DNA of 57,943 nucleotides, taken from contig JAITOU010000040.1 in the NCBI GenBank assembly GCA_031289755.1, forward strand, positions 1 to 57,943, written 5' to 3'. Position numbers and translations under genes: made by a program. This DNA is from Clostridiales bacterium (GTDB taxonomy: Bacteria > Bacillota > Clostridia > Christensenellales > JAISNN01). This document shows, piece by piece, positions 27,347 to 34,192 of this stretch. How positions within the stretch are numbered: position 1 is the first letter of the stretch; each line of letters begins with the position of its first letter. A model generated the notes under the pieces. It did not search any database. It saw only the letters and a program-made list of their open reading frames with translations, and had not been told where the DNA came from.

Positions 27347-27371
27347 AAAAATAGTCCAAATTGTTCGTTTT

Positions 27372-28067
27372 TTAAGATATTATCGTTCCGTCGCCTTGAT
27401 TTTTGATGGCTTTGATTATGCTGTTATCTCCGGCAAGAGCAAAGGTTATGATGGGGATTTTGTTTTCCATACACATAGTGAGCGCCGTTTTGTCCATGAC
27501 GGTCAGACCTCTGTTGATTACTTCGAGATAAGATATTTTGTCAAACTTTTTTGCGGCTTTATTTAGCTTAGGGTCGCTGTCGTATACGCCGTCGATGTTT
27601 TTTGCAAGCAGTAAGGCGTCGGCGTGCATCTCACAAGCTTTGAGAGCGGCGGCGGTGTCGGTGGTAAAATAAGGATTGCCCGTTCCCGCACCGAAGATGA
27701 CTACTCTGCCTTTTTCAAAATGCCGCACGGCTTTTTTGTATATATAAGGCTCGGCTATTCTCATGATATCTATCGATGTCATAACTCGCGCCCATACGCC
27801 GTTGCGTTCAAGTGCGTCGCGCAAGGCAATGGCGTTCATTACCGTCGCAAGCATACCCATATGGTCGGCTACCGTTCTGTCCATGTCCTTGCCCTGCCTG
27901 CCGCGCCAAAAGTTACCGCCGCCGACGACAATGCCAACATCTACGCCCATTCTGTTAACGTCGGTTATCTGGGCGACAACCTTGCTCATGACGTTCTCGT
28001 CCAATCCGAAGCCGCCGCCCGATAACGCTTCTCCGCTGATTTTTAAAATAACTCTTTTGATATCCAT
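27372..28067 (-). CDS. pyrH: UMP kinase
   Basis: The enzyme phosphorylates UMP to UDP with ATP. The 231-residue protein has the amino-acid-kinase-fold signatures [12 protein letters not shown] (residues 6-17), [12 protein letters not shown], the [19 protein letters not shown] loop that binds nucleotide, and [16 protein letters not shown]. It follows tsf on the same strand, the usual rpsB-tsf-pyrH order, but with a very strong hairpin in between, and the usual frr gene does not follow. Its ribosome binding site is AAGGAGAG. Confidence 0.97.
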   Translation of the reverse strand: MDIKRVILKISGEALSGGGFGLDENVMSKVVAQITDVNRMGVDVGIVVGGGNFWRGRQGKDMDRTVADHMGMLATVMNAIALRDALERNGVWARVMTSIDIMRIAEPYIYKKAVRHFEKGRVVIFGAGTGNPYFTTDTAAALKACEMHADALLLAKNIDGVYDSDPKLNKAAKKFDKISYLEVINRGLTVMDKTALTMCMENKIPIITFALAGDNSIIKAIKNQGDGTIIS

Positions 28068-28128
28068 AATAAAGCTCTCCTTATTTTAAACCGCCGTGCA
28101 GCCGTTGCAAAGTGTATTTTTCTTAAAA

Positions 28129-28168
28129 AAAAACAATTATATGATTTTGAAAATCAATAATTGTTTTT
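28129..28168 (-). terminator. very strong terminator between tsf and pyrH
   Basis: A 12-bp outer stem (AAAAACAATTAT/ATAATTGTTTTT) continues into an inner TGATTTT/AAAATCA stem, about 19 bp in all. It is followed on the minus strand by nine Ts. It should uncouple most pyrH transcription from rpsB-tsf. Confidence 0.85.
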
Positions 28169-28184
28169 CGTTTATTTTTTTCAA

Positions 28185-28850
28185 TTAGTTTTTGTTCATT
28201 TTGTCGAGCTGCCCTTGTATTTCGTCCACAAAGGTATCTTGTTTCTTTTCGAGTCCCTCGCCCATTTCAAAACGGGCAAAACGTCTGACCGTTATCTTTT
28301 CGCCGATAGTGCCGACTGCCTCGTTGACAAGAGCCGTAATGGTCTTGGAAGGGTCTTTGACATAATCCTGTTCGAGCAGACAAATTTCTTTATAAAACTT
28401 CGCTATACGGCCTTCAATCATTTTTTCGATGATATTAGCCGGCTTAGGTTTAGGTTCGTTGAGAGCCTGCGCTCTGAATATTTCTTTTTCTTTGGCGACT
28501 TCGGCTTCCGGCACTTCTTCTTTGTTGAGATAGGTCGGCTTTGCCGCCGCTATGTGCATAGCGATATTGTGAACGAGTGCTTTGAACGAATCGTTTTTTG
28601 TGACGAAGTCGGTCTCGCAATTTACTTCGAGAAGAACTCCTACCTTGCCGCCGAGGTGAATATAGCTGTCTACGACCCCCTGAGAGGCTATTCTAACCGA
28701 TTTTTTTGCCGCTGACGCGATACCCTTTTCTCTGAGATAATCGACGGCCTTGTCCATGTTGCCGTCCGTCGCTTCCAATGCCTTTTTGCAATCCATCATT
28801 CCGGCTCCGGTCTTTTGCCTTAACGCCACTACATCCTGACTTGTAAACAT
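28185..28850 (-). CDS. tsf: elongation factor Ts
   Basis: EF-Ts recycles EF-Tu by exchanging GDP for GTP. The 221-residue protein starts with the UBA-like N-terminal domain (VVALRQKTGAGMMDCKKALE). It then contains the conserved core LLEVNCETDFVTKND at about residues 76-90. It is of the short type; the E. coli and Bacillus proteins are about 280-290 residues. The C-terminal part (LLEQDYVKDPSKTI...VRRFARFEMGEGLEKK) matches the EF-Tu-binding end. It lies 138 bp after rpsB. Confidence 0.97.
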   Translation of the reverse strand: MFTSQDVVALRQKTGAGMMDCKKALEATDGNMDKAVDYLREKGIASAAKKSVRIASQGVVDSYIHLGGKVGVLLEVNCETDFVTKNDSFKALVHNIAMHIAAAKPTYLNKEEVPEAEVAKEKEIFRAQALNEPKPKPANIIEKMIEGRIAKFYKEICLLEQDYVKDPSKTITALVNEAVGTIGEKITVRRFARFEMGEGLEKKQDTFVDEIQGQLDKMNKN

Positions 28851-28988
28851 AATAATACAATCTCCTGCTTTTTCGAGTTTTTTTAAAATTTTATTTGCTT
28901 AATTTAAGAAGTCGCAGATTTAAATTGCGGCGTCAAAGACGACGACCGGATTTGAATCAACGGCACAAATTAAGCGGTGACAAGACGG

Positions 28989-29780
28989 TTATTCAGCCGC
29001 TTCTTCGCTCTTAATCTCCGGTGCTTGCTCAAAAACTATATCCTTAAACGAAACGTCGGCTTCCACCACCGTTTCGGTCTTTTCGGCTGCGCCTTGTTCG
29101 CCCTGCTTGGCTTCGATAACGGCGTCAGCTATGACAGACGCGACGAGCTTGATAGCCCTTATGGCATCGTCATTGCCCGGTATTACATAATCGCAAAGGT
29201 CCGGGTCGCAGTTGGTATCGACTATTCCGACTACCGGAATGCCGAGAAGCTTGGCTTCTTTTATGGCTATTTCTTCTTTTTTGAGGTCAACGACAAAAAG
29301 TACACCCGGAAGCGTTCTCATATTTTTGATGCCCCCGAGATTTTTTTCGAGCTGGTCTCTCTCGGCTTTGATTTTTAGAACTTCTTTTTTTGGAAGTAAA
29401 TCAAATTCGCCTATAAGCTCCATTTGGTTAATCTTATTGAGATGTTCGATACGGCTTCTTATCGTCTTAAAATTTGTCATTGTGCCGCCGAGCCATCTCT
29501 GATTGATAAAGAACATTTCGCATCTTTCGGCTTCTTCGCGTATCGCCTCCTGCGCTTGCTTCTTTGTTCCGACAAATAAAATTGATTTGCCGCTTTTGAC
29601 GACGGATACGATAAAGGAATAAGCCTTTTCTATCATGTCCGCGCTTAGTTGCAGGTCGATGATGTGAATGTTGTTTCTTGCGGCGTAGATGTACTTAGAC
29701 ATCTTAGGATTCCACTTCGGGGTCTGATGACCGAAGTGTACGCCTGCTTCCAAAAGCTGTTTCATAGTGATAACTGACAT
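28989..29780 (-). CDS. rpsB: 30S ribosomal protein S2
   Basis: The 263-residue protein has the S2 signatures [22 protein letters not shown] at the N-terminus, then [14 protein letters not shown] and the [15 protein letters not shown] block. [26 protein letters not shown] follows. A variable acidic tail of about 35 residues ([17 protein letters not shown]...) is common in Bacillota. The ribosome binding site is GGAGG. A sigma-70-like promoter (TTGATT, 17 bp, TAGAAT) lies 110 bp upstream, leaving an untranslated leader of about 100 nt. Confidence 0.98.
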   Translation of the reverse strand: MSVITMKQLLEAGVHFGHQTPKWNPKMSKYIYAARNNIHIIDLQLSADMIEKAYSFIVSVVKSGKSILFVGTKKQAQEAIREEAERCEMFFINQRWLGGTMTNFKTIRSRIEHLNKINQMELIGEFDLLPKKEVLKIKAERDQLEKNLGGIKNMRTLPGVLFVVDLKKEEIAIKEAKLLGIPVVGIVDTNCDPDLCDYVIPGNDDAIRAIKLVASVIADAVIEAKQGEQGAAEKTETVVEADVSFKDIVFEQAPEIKSEEAAE

Positions 29781-29889
29781 AAAAAAACCTCCATGTTTTT
29801 ATACCTCCCGTACAAAATTCAACGCCGCCACAGAGTAAAACACGAAAAAGTGGCAAGCTTGCATACGGTGCGTAATTATGTTTCAAAAT

Positions 29890-29918
29890 ATTCTACCATT
29901 TTTTACAAAATAAATCAA
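29890..29918 (-). promoter_or_regulatory. promoter of the rpsB-tsf operon
   Basis: On the minus strand TTGATT (29913-29918) and TAGAAT (29890-29895) are 17 bp apart. The leader between it and rpsB could carry an S2-responsive structure, but I cannot show one. Confidence 0.55.
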
Positions 29919-29969
29919 TAAAAAAACCGTGATTTAAAAAGAAAATTAAAAATTTAATGTTTTCGTAAA

Positions 29970-30752
29970 TTCTCAAAGTAAGTTCCACAGTGGACTTTTG
30001 GGTGGAAGTTACATTGAGAAATTTTTAGTGGTAGAATTTAGTGTGAGAAATTTCCACTTAAAGGAGGTCGTATGAACACTAATTCTACGAAGAAAAATTT
30101 ACACCTTACTCTTGAAGAAAGAATCGAAATTCAAGAGTGTCTTTCGCACGACATGTCTTTCAAGGCTATCGGTAAGCACATTTCCAAAGATCCTACTACG
30201 GTATCTAAGGAAGTAAAAAAACACATCTCTATTTTGCCGACAACTCTTAAACGAACGGATAAAGACGGCTTGCCCGTCGTCGCTCTTTGTCCGCTGCTTT
30301 TGAAGCCGCCTTTCCTTTGCAATCCCTGCCCTAAGGCTCATTCCGCTTGCGGCTTTGACCGTCACTTCTACCGCGCCAAGCAAGCAAACACCGAATACGA
30401 AAATCTTCTATCCGAAGCCCGTGAAGGCGTAATGCTTACCAAACAAGAATTCTTCGATTCGGACGCCATTATTTCACAAGGAATTAAAAACGGTCAACAC
30501 CTTTACCATATTGCGAAAACTTCTCGCCTTTCAATGTCGATTCCTACGGTTTACCGTCATTTGAAAAACGGACTTTTGTCTGTCGCTCCAATTGGTTTTC
30601 CACGTGTCATCAAATTCAGAGGACGCACAGAAAAACATGCCGATTACGTTCCAGTCGGCTTGAAAATCGGCAGAAATTATATGGATTTTCAGCTTTTCTG
30701 TGAAAATTTAAGTATCGACTCGTGGGTTGAAATGGACACCGTCATCGGCATA
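29970..30752 (+). mobile_element. truncated IS30-family insertion sequence
   Basis: The left part is present: a near-perfect 19-bp inverted repeat (29970-29988 and 30002-30020, 17 of 19 positions complementary), then the transposase gene start. The right part, including the catalytic DDE domain and the right end, is missing. The sequence switches at about 30745-30752 into the reading frame of an opposite-strand AlbA-type gene. The copy cannot encode an active transposase. Confidence 0.75.
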
Positions 30753-30776
30753 CTTGCACTACCGGAACGGATATAA
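30072..30776 (+). pseudogene. IS30-family transposase, 3'-truncated
   Basis: The reading frame has a strong ribosome binding site (AAAGGAGG) and begins with the IS30 HTH_38 domain (LTLEERIEIQECLSHDMSFKAIGKHISKDPTTVSKEVKKH, residues about 13-52), then a cysteine-rich segment and a second HTH-like region. It reaches the first catalytic aspartate of the rve domain (WVEMDTVIG, residues about 219-227) and then runs into unrelated sequence (ILALPERI). Complete IS30 transposases are usually over 320 residues. The remaining DDE residues are lost, so the product is inactive; a DNA-binding fragment could still be made. Confidence 0.85.
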
Positions 30777-31099
30777 TATCCATTGGGAGACATACCGTAT
30801 TGAGATATATAATAAGGCTTTTGCGGTCCGCTTGCTACCGTAATATTTATGATAATTTTACCGTCGCGCTCCTCTGTATGAATATCATATAAACCAAGTG
30901 CTGACGGCAATATGTTTGTCGTAAGTTTGCTTGTTATTAGCTGTTGCATCTCGTCTGCTTTTACAACGCCGTAAATACTGCCGTCATCATTAATACCGAT
31001 ATAACAATTTCCACCTTCTTTACTGTTGAGAAAAGCAACGATTTCCTTTTCAAAGCTGTCGGATAATCCACGCTTTTATTCCGTTCTATTGTTCTCCAT
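30745..31099 (-). pseudogene. AlbA_2/ATP-binding-protein fragment with in-frame stop
   Basis: On the minus strand the frame starts MENNRTE, meets a TAA at 31076-31078, and then continues in frame KRGLSDSFEKEIVAFLNSKEGGN, GINDDGSIYGV and PNGYYIRSGSASMPM. This is the N-terminal half of the Schlafen-like AlbA_2 domain (ExKR...EKEIVAFLN..GG.IYIGI.DDG). The conserved position where the stop lies is normally phenylalanine or tyrosine. The 3' part is cut off by the IS30 fragment. The gene is thus broken twice. Confidence 0.75.
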
Positions 31100-31315
31100 A
31101 AAATTATATCCTTTCTTTAAAAGAAGAAAATTTGTTTTTCTGCAATGTAACAGTATTATTTTACCACAAAATCAAATCCTTTGCAACATATGTCGCTCTC
31201 ACTTTCAAGATTATAAGCATCAATTAAAACATAAGTTACGGATATTTTATTATTCTCACCCAAATCAGTTGATAAAATATTATACATATTACATATCCTT
31301 ATTACATTAAATATA

Positions 31316-32086
31316 TCAATTCTGATTCCAACATTTTGATAAAAGATTGTAATGGTAATCATCACAATAACTAATTCTATAATCGTATTTAGCACTCATA
31401 GACAATCTATAATCAGCTACCGCCAAATATCTAAAAAATTGAGGGGCGCAATAATAGCCACCCGAAAACATATTCACAATATTTACATCTTCATATATAT
31501 CAATACAATTATATACAATATTGTCTTTAAAATATATAATATTACATAATGGATCTACAAGCAACCATTTTGCCCCTGTAAAAACTTCCGCTATAACGTG
31601 TCCGTCACTTTCACCGAAAGTATAGACAATTCGCGACGGTATCCCGCAGATTTGTGTACAAGCACAAAATAACCTTGCAATCTCGTGACACCAATCACTC
31701 CCTTTAGTGATTATCATTTCTTCAGTCCCACCCCAAAAATAATCTTTCGGAGTAAAATAATACTTTGAATTAGGTTGATGAGAAATTGGGAAATGAGTTT
31801 CTAATGATGAAGTGAACAAACAAATACTCTTTAAATTATCCATAAAGCAATTGTTCTCACTTACAAGTGGTCTTACAATTCTATGTAATATAAATCTTTC
31901 TTTTATTATTTCATCAAATTTAAAAGATTTTATATCCGGAAAAGCTCTTAGCATTGATTTTGATTCATTATCAACAACTATTGACGAATCCTGCAAAACA
32001 GCATCTACACTATTTGAATTAAAAACCCTGTGATCTAATAATTCATCTACATATTTATTAAGCCCTTTCATGCCTCTTTTAACCAT
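31316..32086 (-). CDS. transglutaminase-like cysteine-protease-fold protein
   Basis: The 256-residue protein has a transglutaminase core with the Cys-His-Asp triad visible: GSDWCHEIARLFCACTQICGIPSR (Cys133), then ESDGHVIAEVF (His163) and KWLLVDPL (Asp178). No signal peptide or membrane segment is present, so it is probably cytoplasmic, unlike most secreted relatives. The ribosome binding site is poor. The base composition is AT-rich compared with core genes and it sits directly beside the prophage boundary, suggesting an acquired gene. The last 80 bases overlap another minus-strand frame (31156-31395, ending SDICCKGFDFVVK) that could be a frameshifted extension. Function is unknown. Confidence 0.75.
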   Translation of the reverse strand: MVKRGMKGLNKYVDELLDHRVFNSNSVDAVLQDSSIVVDNESKSMLRAFPDIKSFKFDEIIKERFILHRIVRPLVSENNCFMDNLKSICLFTSSLETHFPISHQPNSKYYFTPKDYFWGGTEEMIITKGSDWCHEIARLFCACTQICGIPSRIVYTFGESDGHVIAEVFTGAKWLLVDPLCNIIYFKDNIVYNCIDIYEDVNIVNMFSGGYYCAPQFFRYLAVADYRLSMSAKYDYRISYCDDYHYNLLSKCWNQN

Positions 32087-32197
32087 ATTATCGTTCTCTC
32101 TCCTGCAAGCGATTGTGGATAGTTCAAAATAATTTTTTTACAACTTTTTTTGTTTCCATAATGCCTGCATAAATTATACAACATAAAAAACAATATT

Positions 32198-32222
32198 ACA
32201 ATAGAGCCTTCAAAAACTTTTT
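32198..32222 (+). repeat. left flanking direct repeat (att-like, 25 bp)
   Basis: Begins ACAATAGAGCC and ends ACTTTTT; identical to 43744-43768. Its last 11 bases include the palindrome AAAAACTTTTT. A shorter partial copy of the first part (ATTACAATAG) recurs about 34 bp further in. Confidence 0.8.
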
Positions 32223-32233
32223 TGTTGTATTAC

Positions 32234-32268
32234 AATAGACGTATCAGTGTGGAGCTGATATGTCTATT
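32234..32268 (+). repeat. 14-bp hairpin at the left end of the prophage
   Basis: AATAGACGTATCAG and CTGATATGTCTATT pair over 14 positions with one G-T wobble around a seven-base loop, followed by a run of Ts. It may terminate leftward/rightward transcription, or act on ssDNA as an origin or packaging hairpin. Confidence 0.6.
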
Positions 32269-32289
32269 TTTTTATGTGGAGTTATGATT

Positions 32290-32502
32290 ATGGAAAAAAA
32301 TGAAGTGAAAACTTGCTCGAAGTGTGGCGGAAGTCTTGTGTATGACGGTTTTGGACTTGAAGTTGATTGCGATAGTTGTGGTTATTCGGTTTGGTTTAGT
32401 GATTTTGAGAGTGATAATCTTGACGAAGGTGTTTTACCCTTTGTCGGTGATTTGGACGATTTTATCAAAGAAATATACGGCGTTATACTTGATGAAGAAT
32501 AG
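32290..32502 (+). CDS. small zinc-ribbon protein (70 aa)
   Basis: The start at 32290 is chosen because GGAG lies eight bases upstream; the earlier ATG at 32260 lies inside the hairpin stem. The product begins MEKNEVKTCSKCGG and has a C-X2-C...C-X2-C zinc ribbon (TCSKCGGSLVYDGFGLEVDCDSCGY), followed by an acidic tail. Small zinc-ribbon proteins of this kind are common at the early end of small phages; a DNA- or RNA-polymerase-binding role is possible but not shown. Confidence 0.7.
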   Translation: MEKNEVKTCSKCGGSLVYDGFGLEVDCDSCGYSVWFSDFESDNLDEGVLPFVGDLDDFIKEIYGVILDEE

Positions 32503-32575
32503 GAGTTTTTTCTTATGTTTAAAAATGATAATGATATTTTAGGTAAGGATTTTCATTTTTGACCGAACGCTTAAT

Positions 32576-32704
32576 ATGATTGCACATCTTGATGTTGATA
32601 GGCGTAAATGCTTATCTGATTTTTTGATTTTTAGTAATTTGTCTCAAAAGGTGTGTGCTGATATGATTGTTGAAGGGATTTTAAATGATATTGTAAATAA
32701 TTAA
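32576..32704 (+). CDS. very small phage protein (42 aa)
   Basis: MIAHLDVDRRKCLSDFLI... ends at 32704, 14 bp before the XRE gene. The frame is open from about 32543 (RIFIFDRTLN precedes the ATG), so the true start may be upstream at a non-ATG codon or it may be reached by frameshift from a 15-codon frame starting at 32515 (ribosome binding site TAGGAG). The sequence is soluble and not recognised. Confidence 0.4.
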   Translation: MIAHLDVDRRKCLSDFLIFSNLSQKVCADMIVEGILNDIVNN

Positions 32705-32718
32705 TTTTCGGAGTTGTT

Positions 32719-32928
32719 ATGAAAAAAAATTATGAATTAAGTCGGATTATAAAGTCTGCAAGGATTGAAAAAGGAATAAGTCAAAGAGAATTTGCCCTTG
32801 CCTTAGGTACTAATGTATCTGTTGTTGCTCAATGGGAAAATCACGGTATAGAGCCTTCGGCTTCTTTTATTCGTGATATAAATCTTATTTTGGGTGTAGT
32901 TGTAGATTATTTATTAGATTTAAATTAG
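32719..32928 (+). CDS. XRE-family HTH transcriptional regulator
   Basis: The 69-residue protein is almost entirely one Cro/C1-type HTH_3 domain: IIKSARIEKGISQREFALALGTNVSVVAQWENHGIEPSASFIRDI (residues about 10-54). The TNVSVVAQWENHG part is the recognition helix and following turn. It is the probable repressor of the prophage genes, though it lacks the dimerisation domain of classic C1 proteins. Ribosome binding site GGAG, spacing acceptable. Confidence 0.88.
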   Translation: MKKNYELSRIIKSARIEKGISQREFALALGTNVSVVAQWENHGIEPSASFIRDINLILGVVVDYLLDLN

Positions 32929-32980
32929 GTCAAAACGGTGAAAGCCGATTGATAAATAAAACACATAAAGGAGTAGCAAA

Positions 32981-33301
32981 GTGAGTAAAAAAATTACTGT
33001 ACCGTTAAAGGGTCTTTTAGTCGGTAAGGAACACGTTCCGGCGAAATGCGAAACAGAGTACGAAGGTAAAAAGTATGCGGCTAAGCCTGAAAGTTATGTT
33101 GCGTATTTTCTTGTCGGCAACGGCATTGAGAGTCGTTTTCTTTCGACGCAGCCGAATATCATGACGGCGAAGCTTATTAAGTCGAGTTATGAAAAGCTGA
33201 AAGAAATGACCTTGTTCGATTGCGAAGCGGAGTTCGAGTATGACCGTTTTAAGGTTATATCCGTTAAGGGTTTGGAGCTTGAGCCAGACGCTGTAAAATA
33301 G
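32981..33301 (+). CDS. candidate phage ssDNA-binding protein (106 aa)
   Basis: The gene starts with GTG at 32981 behind AAGGAG. The product MSKKITVPLKGLLVGKEHVPAKC... is a small soluble beta-strand-rich protein with a balanced charge (VAYFLVGNGIESRFL, FDCEAEFEYDRFKVISVKG). Its size and its place early in the map correspond to the gene V ssDNA-binding protein of filamentous phages, which coats the single strands made by Rep. No sequence motif proves this. It is followed by a 254-bp non-coding stretch with strong hairpins. Confidence 0.5.
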   Translation: MSKKITVPLKGLLVGKEHVPAKCETEYEGKKYAAKPESYVAYFLVGNGIESRFLSTQPNIMTAKLIKSSYEKLKEMTLFDCEAEFEYDRFKVISVKGLELEPDAVK

Positions 33302-33328
33302 CTTTTTTCTTTTCATAATATTCTCCTG

Positions 33329-33365
33329 CGTCCGTTAGGGATAGGACGTTAAATAAATATCCCTA
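33329..33365 (+). repeat. two mutually exclusive hairpins in the intergenic region
   Basis: CGTCC/GGACG (33329-33333 with 33344-33348) and TAGGGATA/TATCCCTA (33336-33343 with 33358-33365) interlock, so only one can form at a time. Short ACATG/CATGT and GCGCG-rich palindromes follow before 33555. The region (33302-33555) has no gene and may be a replication or packaging signal, or a regulatory leader for the following structural genes. Confidence 0.5.
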
Positions 33366-33555
33366 CCATAAGCGCGAGTGTATACGTTATATAAGTTACA
33401 TGTTCTCATGTTTGGGATTTTGACGTTATCGGTTCGTTAATAATAAAATCGGCGGCGTATGACGGGCGCGTTGAATAAAAGCCCCGTTCCAAAACACATG
33501 TGTAAAGCGTTATAGGCGCGCTTTAAATGCTTAAATAAAAAAGAGGTATTGAAAA

Positions 33556-33948
33556 ATGAGTGATCAAGATAACGGTTCTCGTCCTTATTCTCCGCAAGGT
33601 AAATCTTTTAGATTTTCTCAGCAGTTGAAAAATGGATATGACGGCGGCGGCGAGGAGCTAAGTGCCGCAAAAAAAGCTTATCGGTCGGGTTATATAGCGC
33701 GTGGGCGCGATGATGCGGAGCTTTATCATTATAAGCAAGATTCTAATATCGAAAAAGATGGCAAAGCCGGATACGAAAAGTATGCCGACGGTTTGAACCG
33801 TAAGGCTGTTCGTAAAGAATCAAACGCAAAGTATTATAATGAAAAAGGTGATAATATTACGGCGGAAAAGCGGTTGTCGGCGGCAAAGCGGTTGAGAACG
33901 AGAGCAAAAGAGATTTTGCGTAAAAAGACTGTTAAAAAAGATAAGTAG
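33556..33948 (+). CDS. basic hydrophilic phage protein (130 aa)
   Basis: Not recognised. The product MSDQDNGSRPYSPQGKSFRFS... is strongly charged, lysine/arginine-rich at the C-terminus (RTRAKEILRKKTVKKDK), probably largely helical from residue 35, and has no membrane segment or cysteine. A nucleic-acid-binding role fits the composition. The ribosome binding site is AAGAGG. It is followed directly by a rho-independent terminator. Confidence 0.7.
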   Translation: MSDQDNGSRPYSPQGKSFRFSQQLKNGYDGGGEELSAAKKAYRSGYIARGRDDAELYHYKQDSNIEKDGKAGYEKYADGLNRKAVRKESNAKYYNEKGDNITAEKRLSAAKRLRTRAKEILRKKTVKKDK

Positions 33949-33955
33949 GTTTCTG

Positions 33956-33989
33956 ACCGCTCCGTTGTCGTTTGCGGGGCGGTTTTTTT
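33956..33989 (+). terminator. rho-independent terminator inside the prophage
   Basis: ACCGCTCCG and CGGGGCGGT pair over nine positions with one wobble, followed by seven Ts. It separates the early/regulatory half from the structural genes. Confidence 0.8.
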
Positions 33990-34013
33990 AAAAAAAAATA
34001 TAGGGGGTTTTAT

Positions 34014-34184
34014 ATGCGAAAAATATTAGGTCTTTTAATAACGTTTGTAATTCTTGTCGTTCTTTCGTTTGTTCTTTGGGGCGTTAAGGTGTTTGATGTT
34101 TTGTATGTCGGGCTTGGTTGGATAAAGAGTGTATTACAAACGGTTGAAGAATTTTTAAATGGCTTCGGCGGTTTTTTAAAGTGA
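34014..34184 (+). CDS. small membrane protein, candidate coat or minor virion protein (56 aa)
   Basis: The start at 34014 follows AGGGGG. MRKILGLLITFVILVVLSFVLW forms one membrane segment at residues 4-22, followed by an amphipathic helix (FDVLYVGLGWIKSVLQTVEEFL) ending in GGFLK. Filamentous-phage major coat proteins are small helical membrane proteins of about this size, and the gene occupies the expected position at the head of the structural block. However, no cleavable signal peptide plus separate membrane span is visible, so it could also be a minor capsid or assembly protein. Confidence 0.6.
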   Translation: MRKILGLLITFVILVVLSFVLWGVKVFDVLYVGLGWIKSVLQTVEEFLNGFGGFLK

Positions 34185-34192
34185 GGTGTTTA

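Noticed and set aside
31156..31395. Separate 79-codon minus-strand gene after the transglutaminase
   Set aside because: It overlaps the transglutaminase end in another frame without a ribosome binding site; at most a frameshifted extension.
32198..32222. The 25-bp repeat as a dif site used by host Xer recombinases
   Set aside because: It does not resemble the Bacillota dif consensus (no paired 11-bp arms around a 6-bp centre), so Xer integration cannot be claimed.
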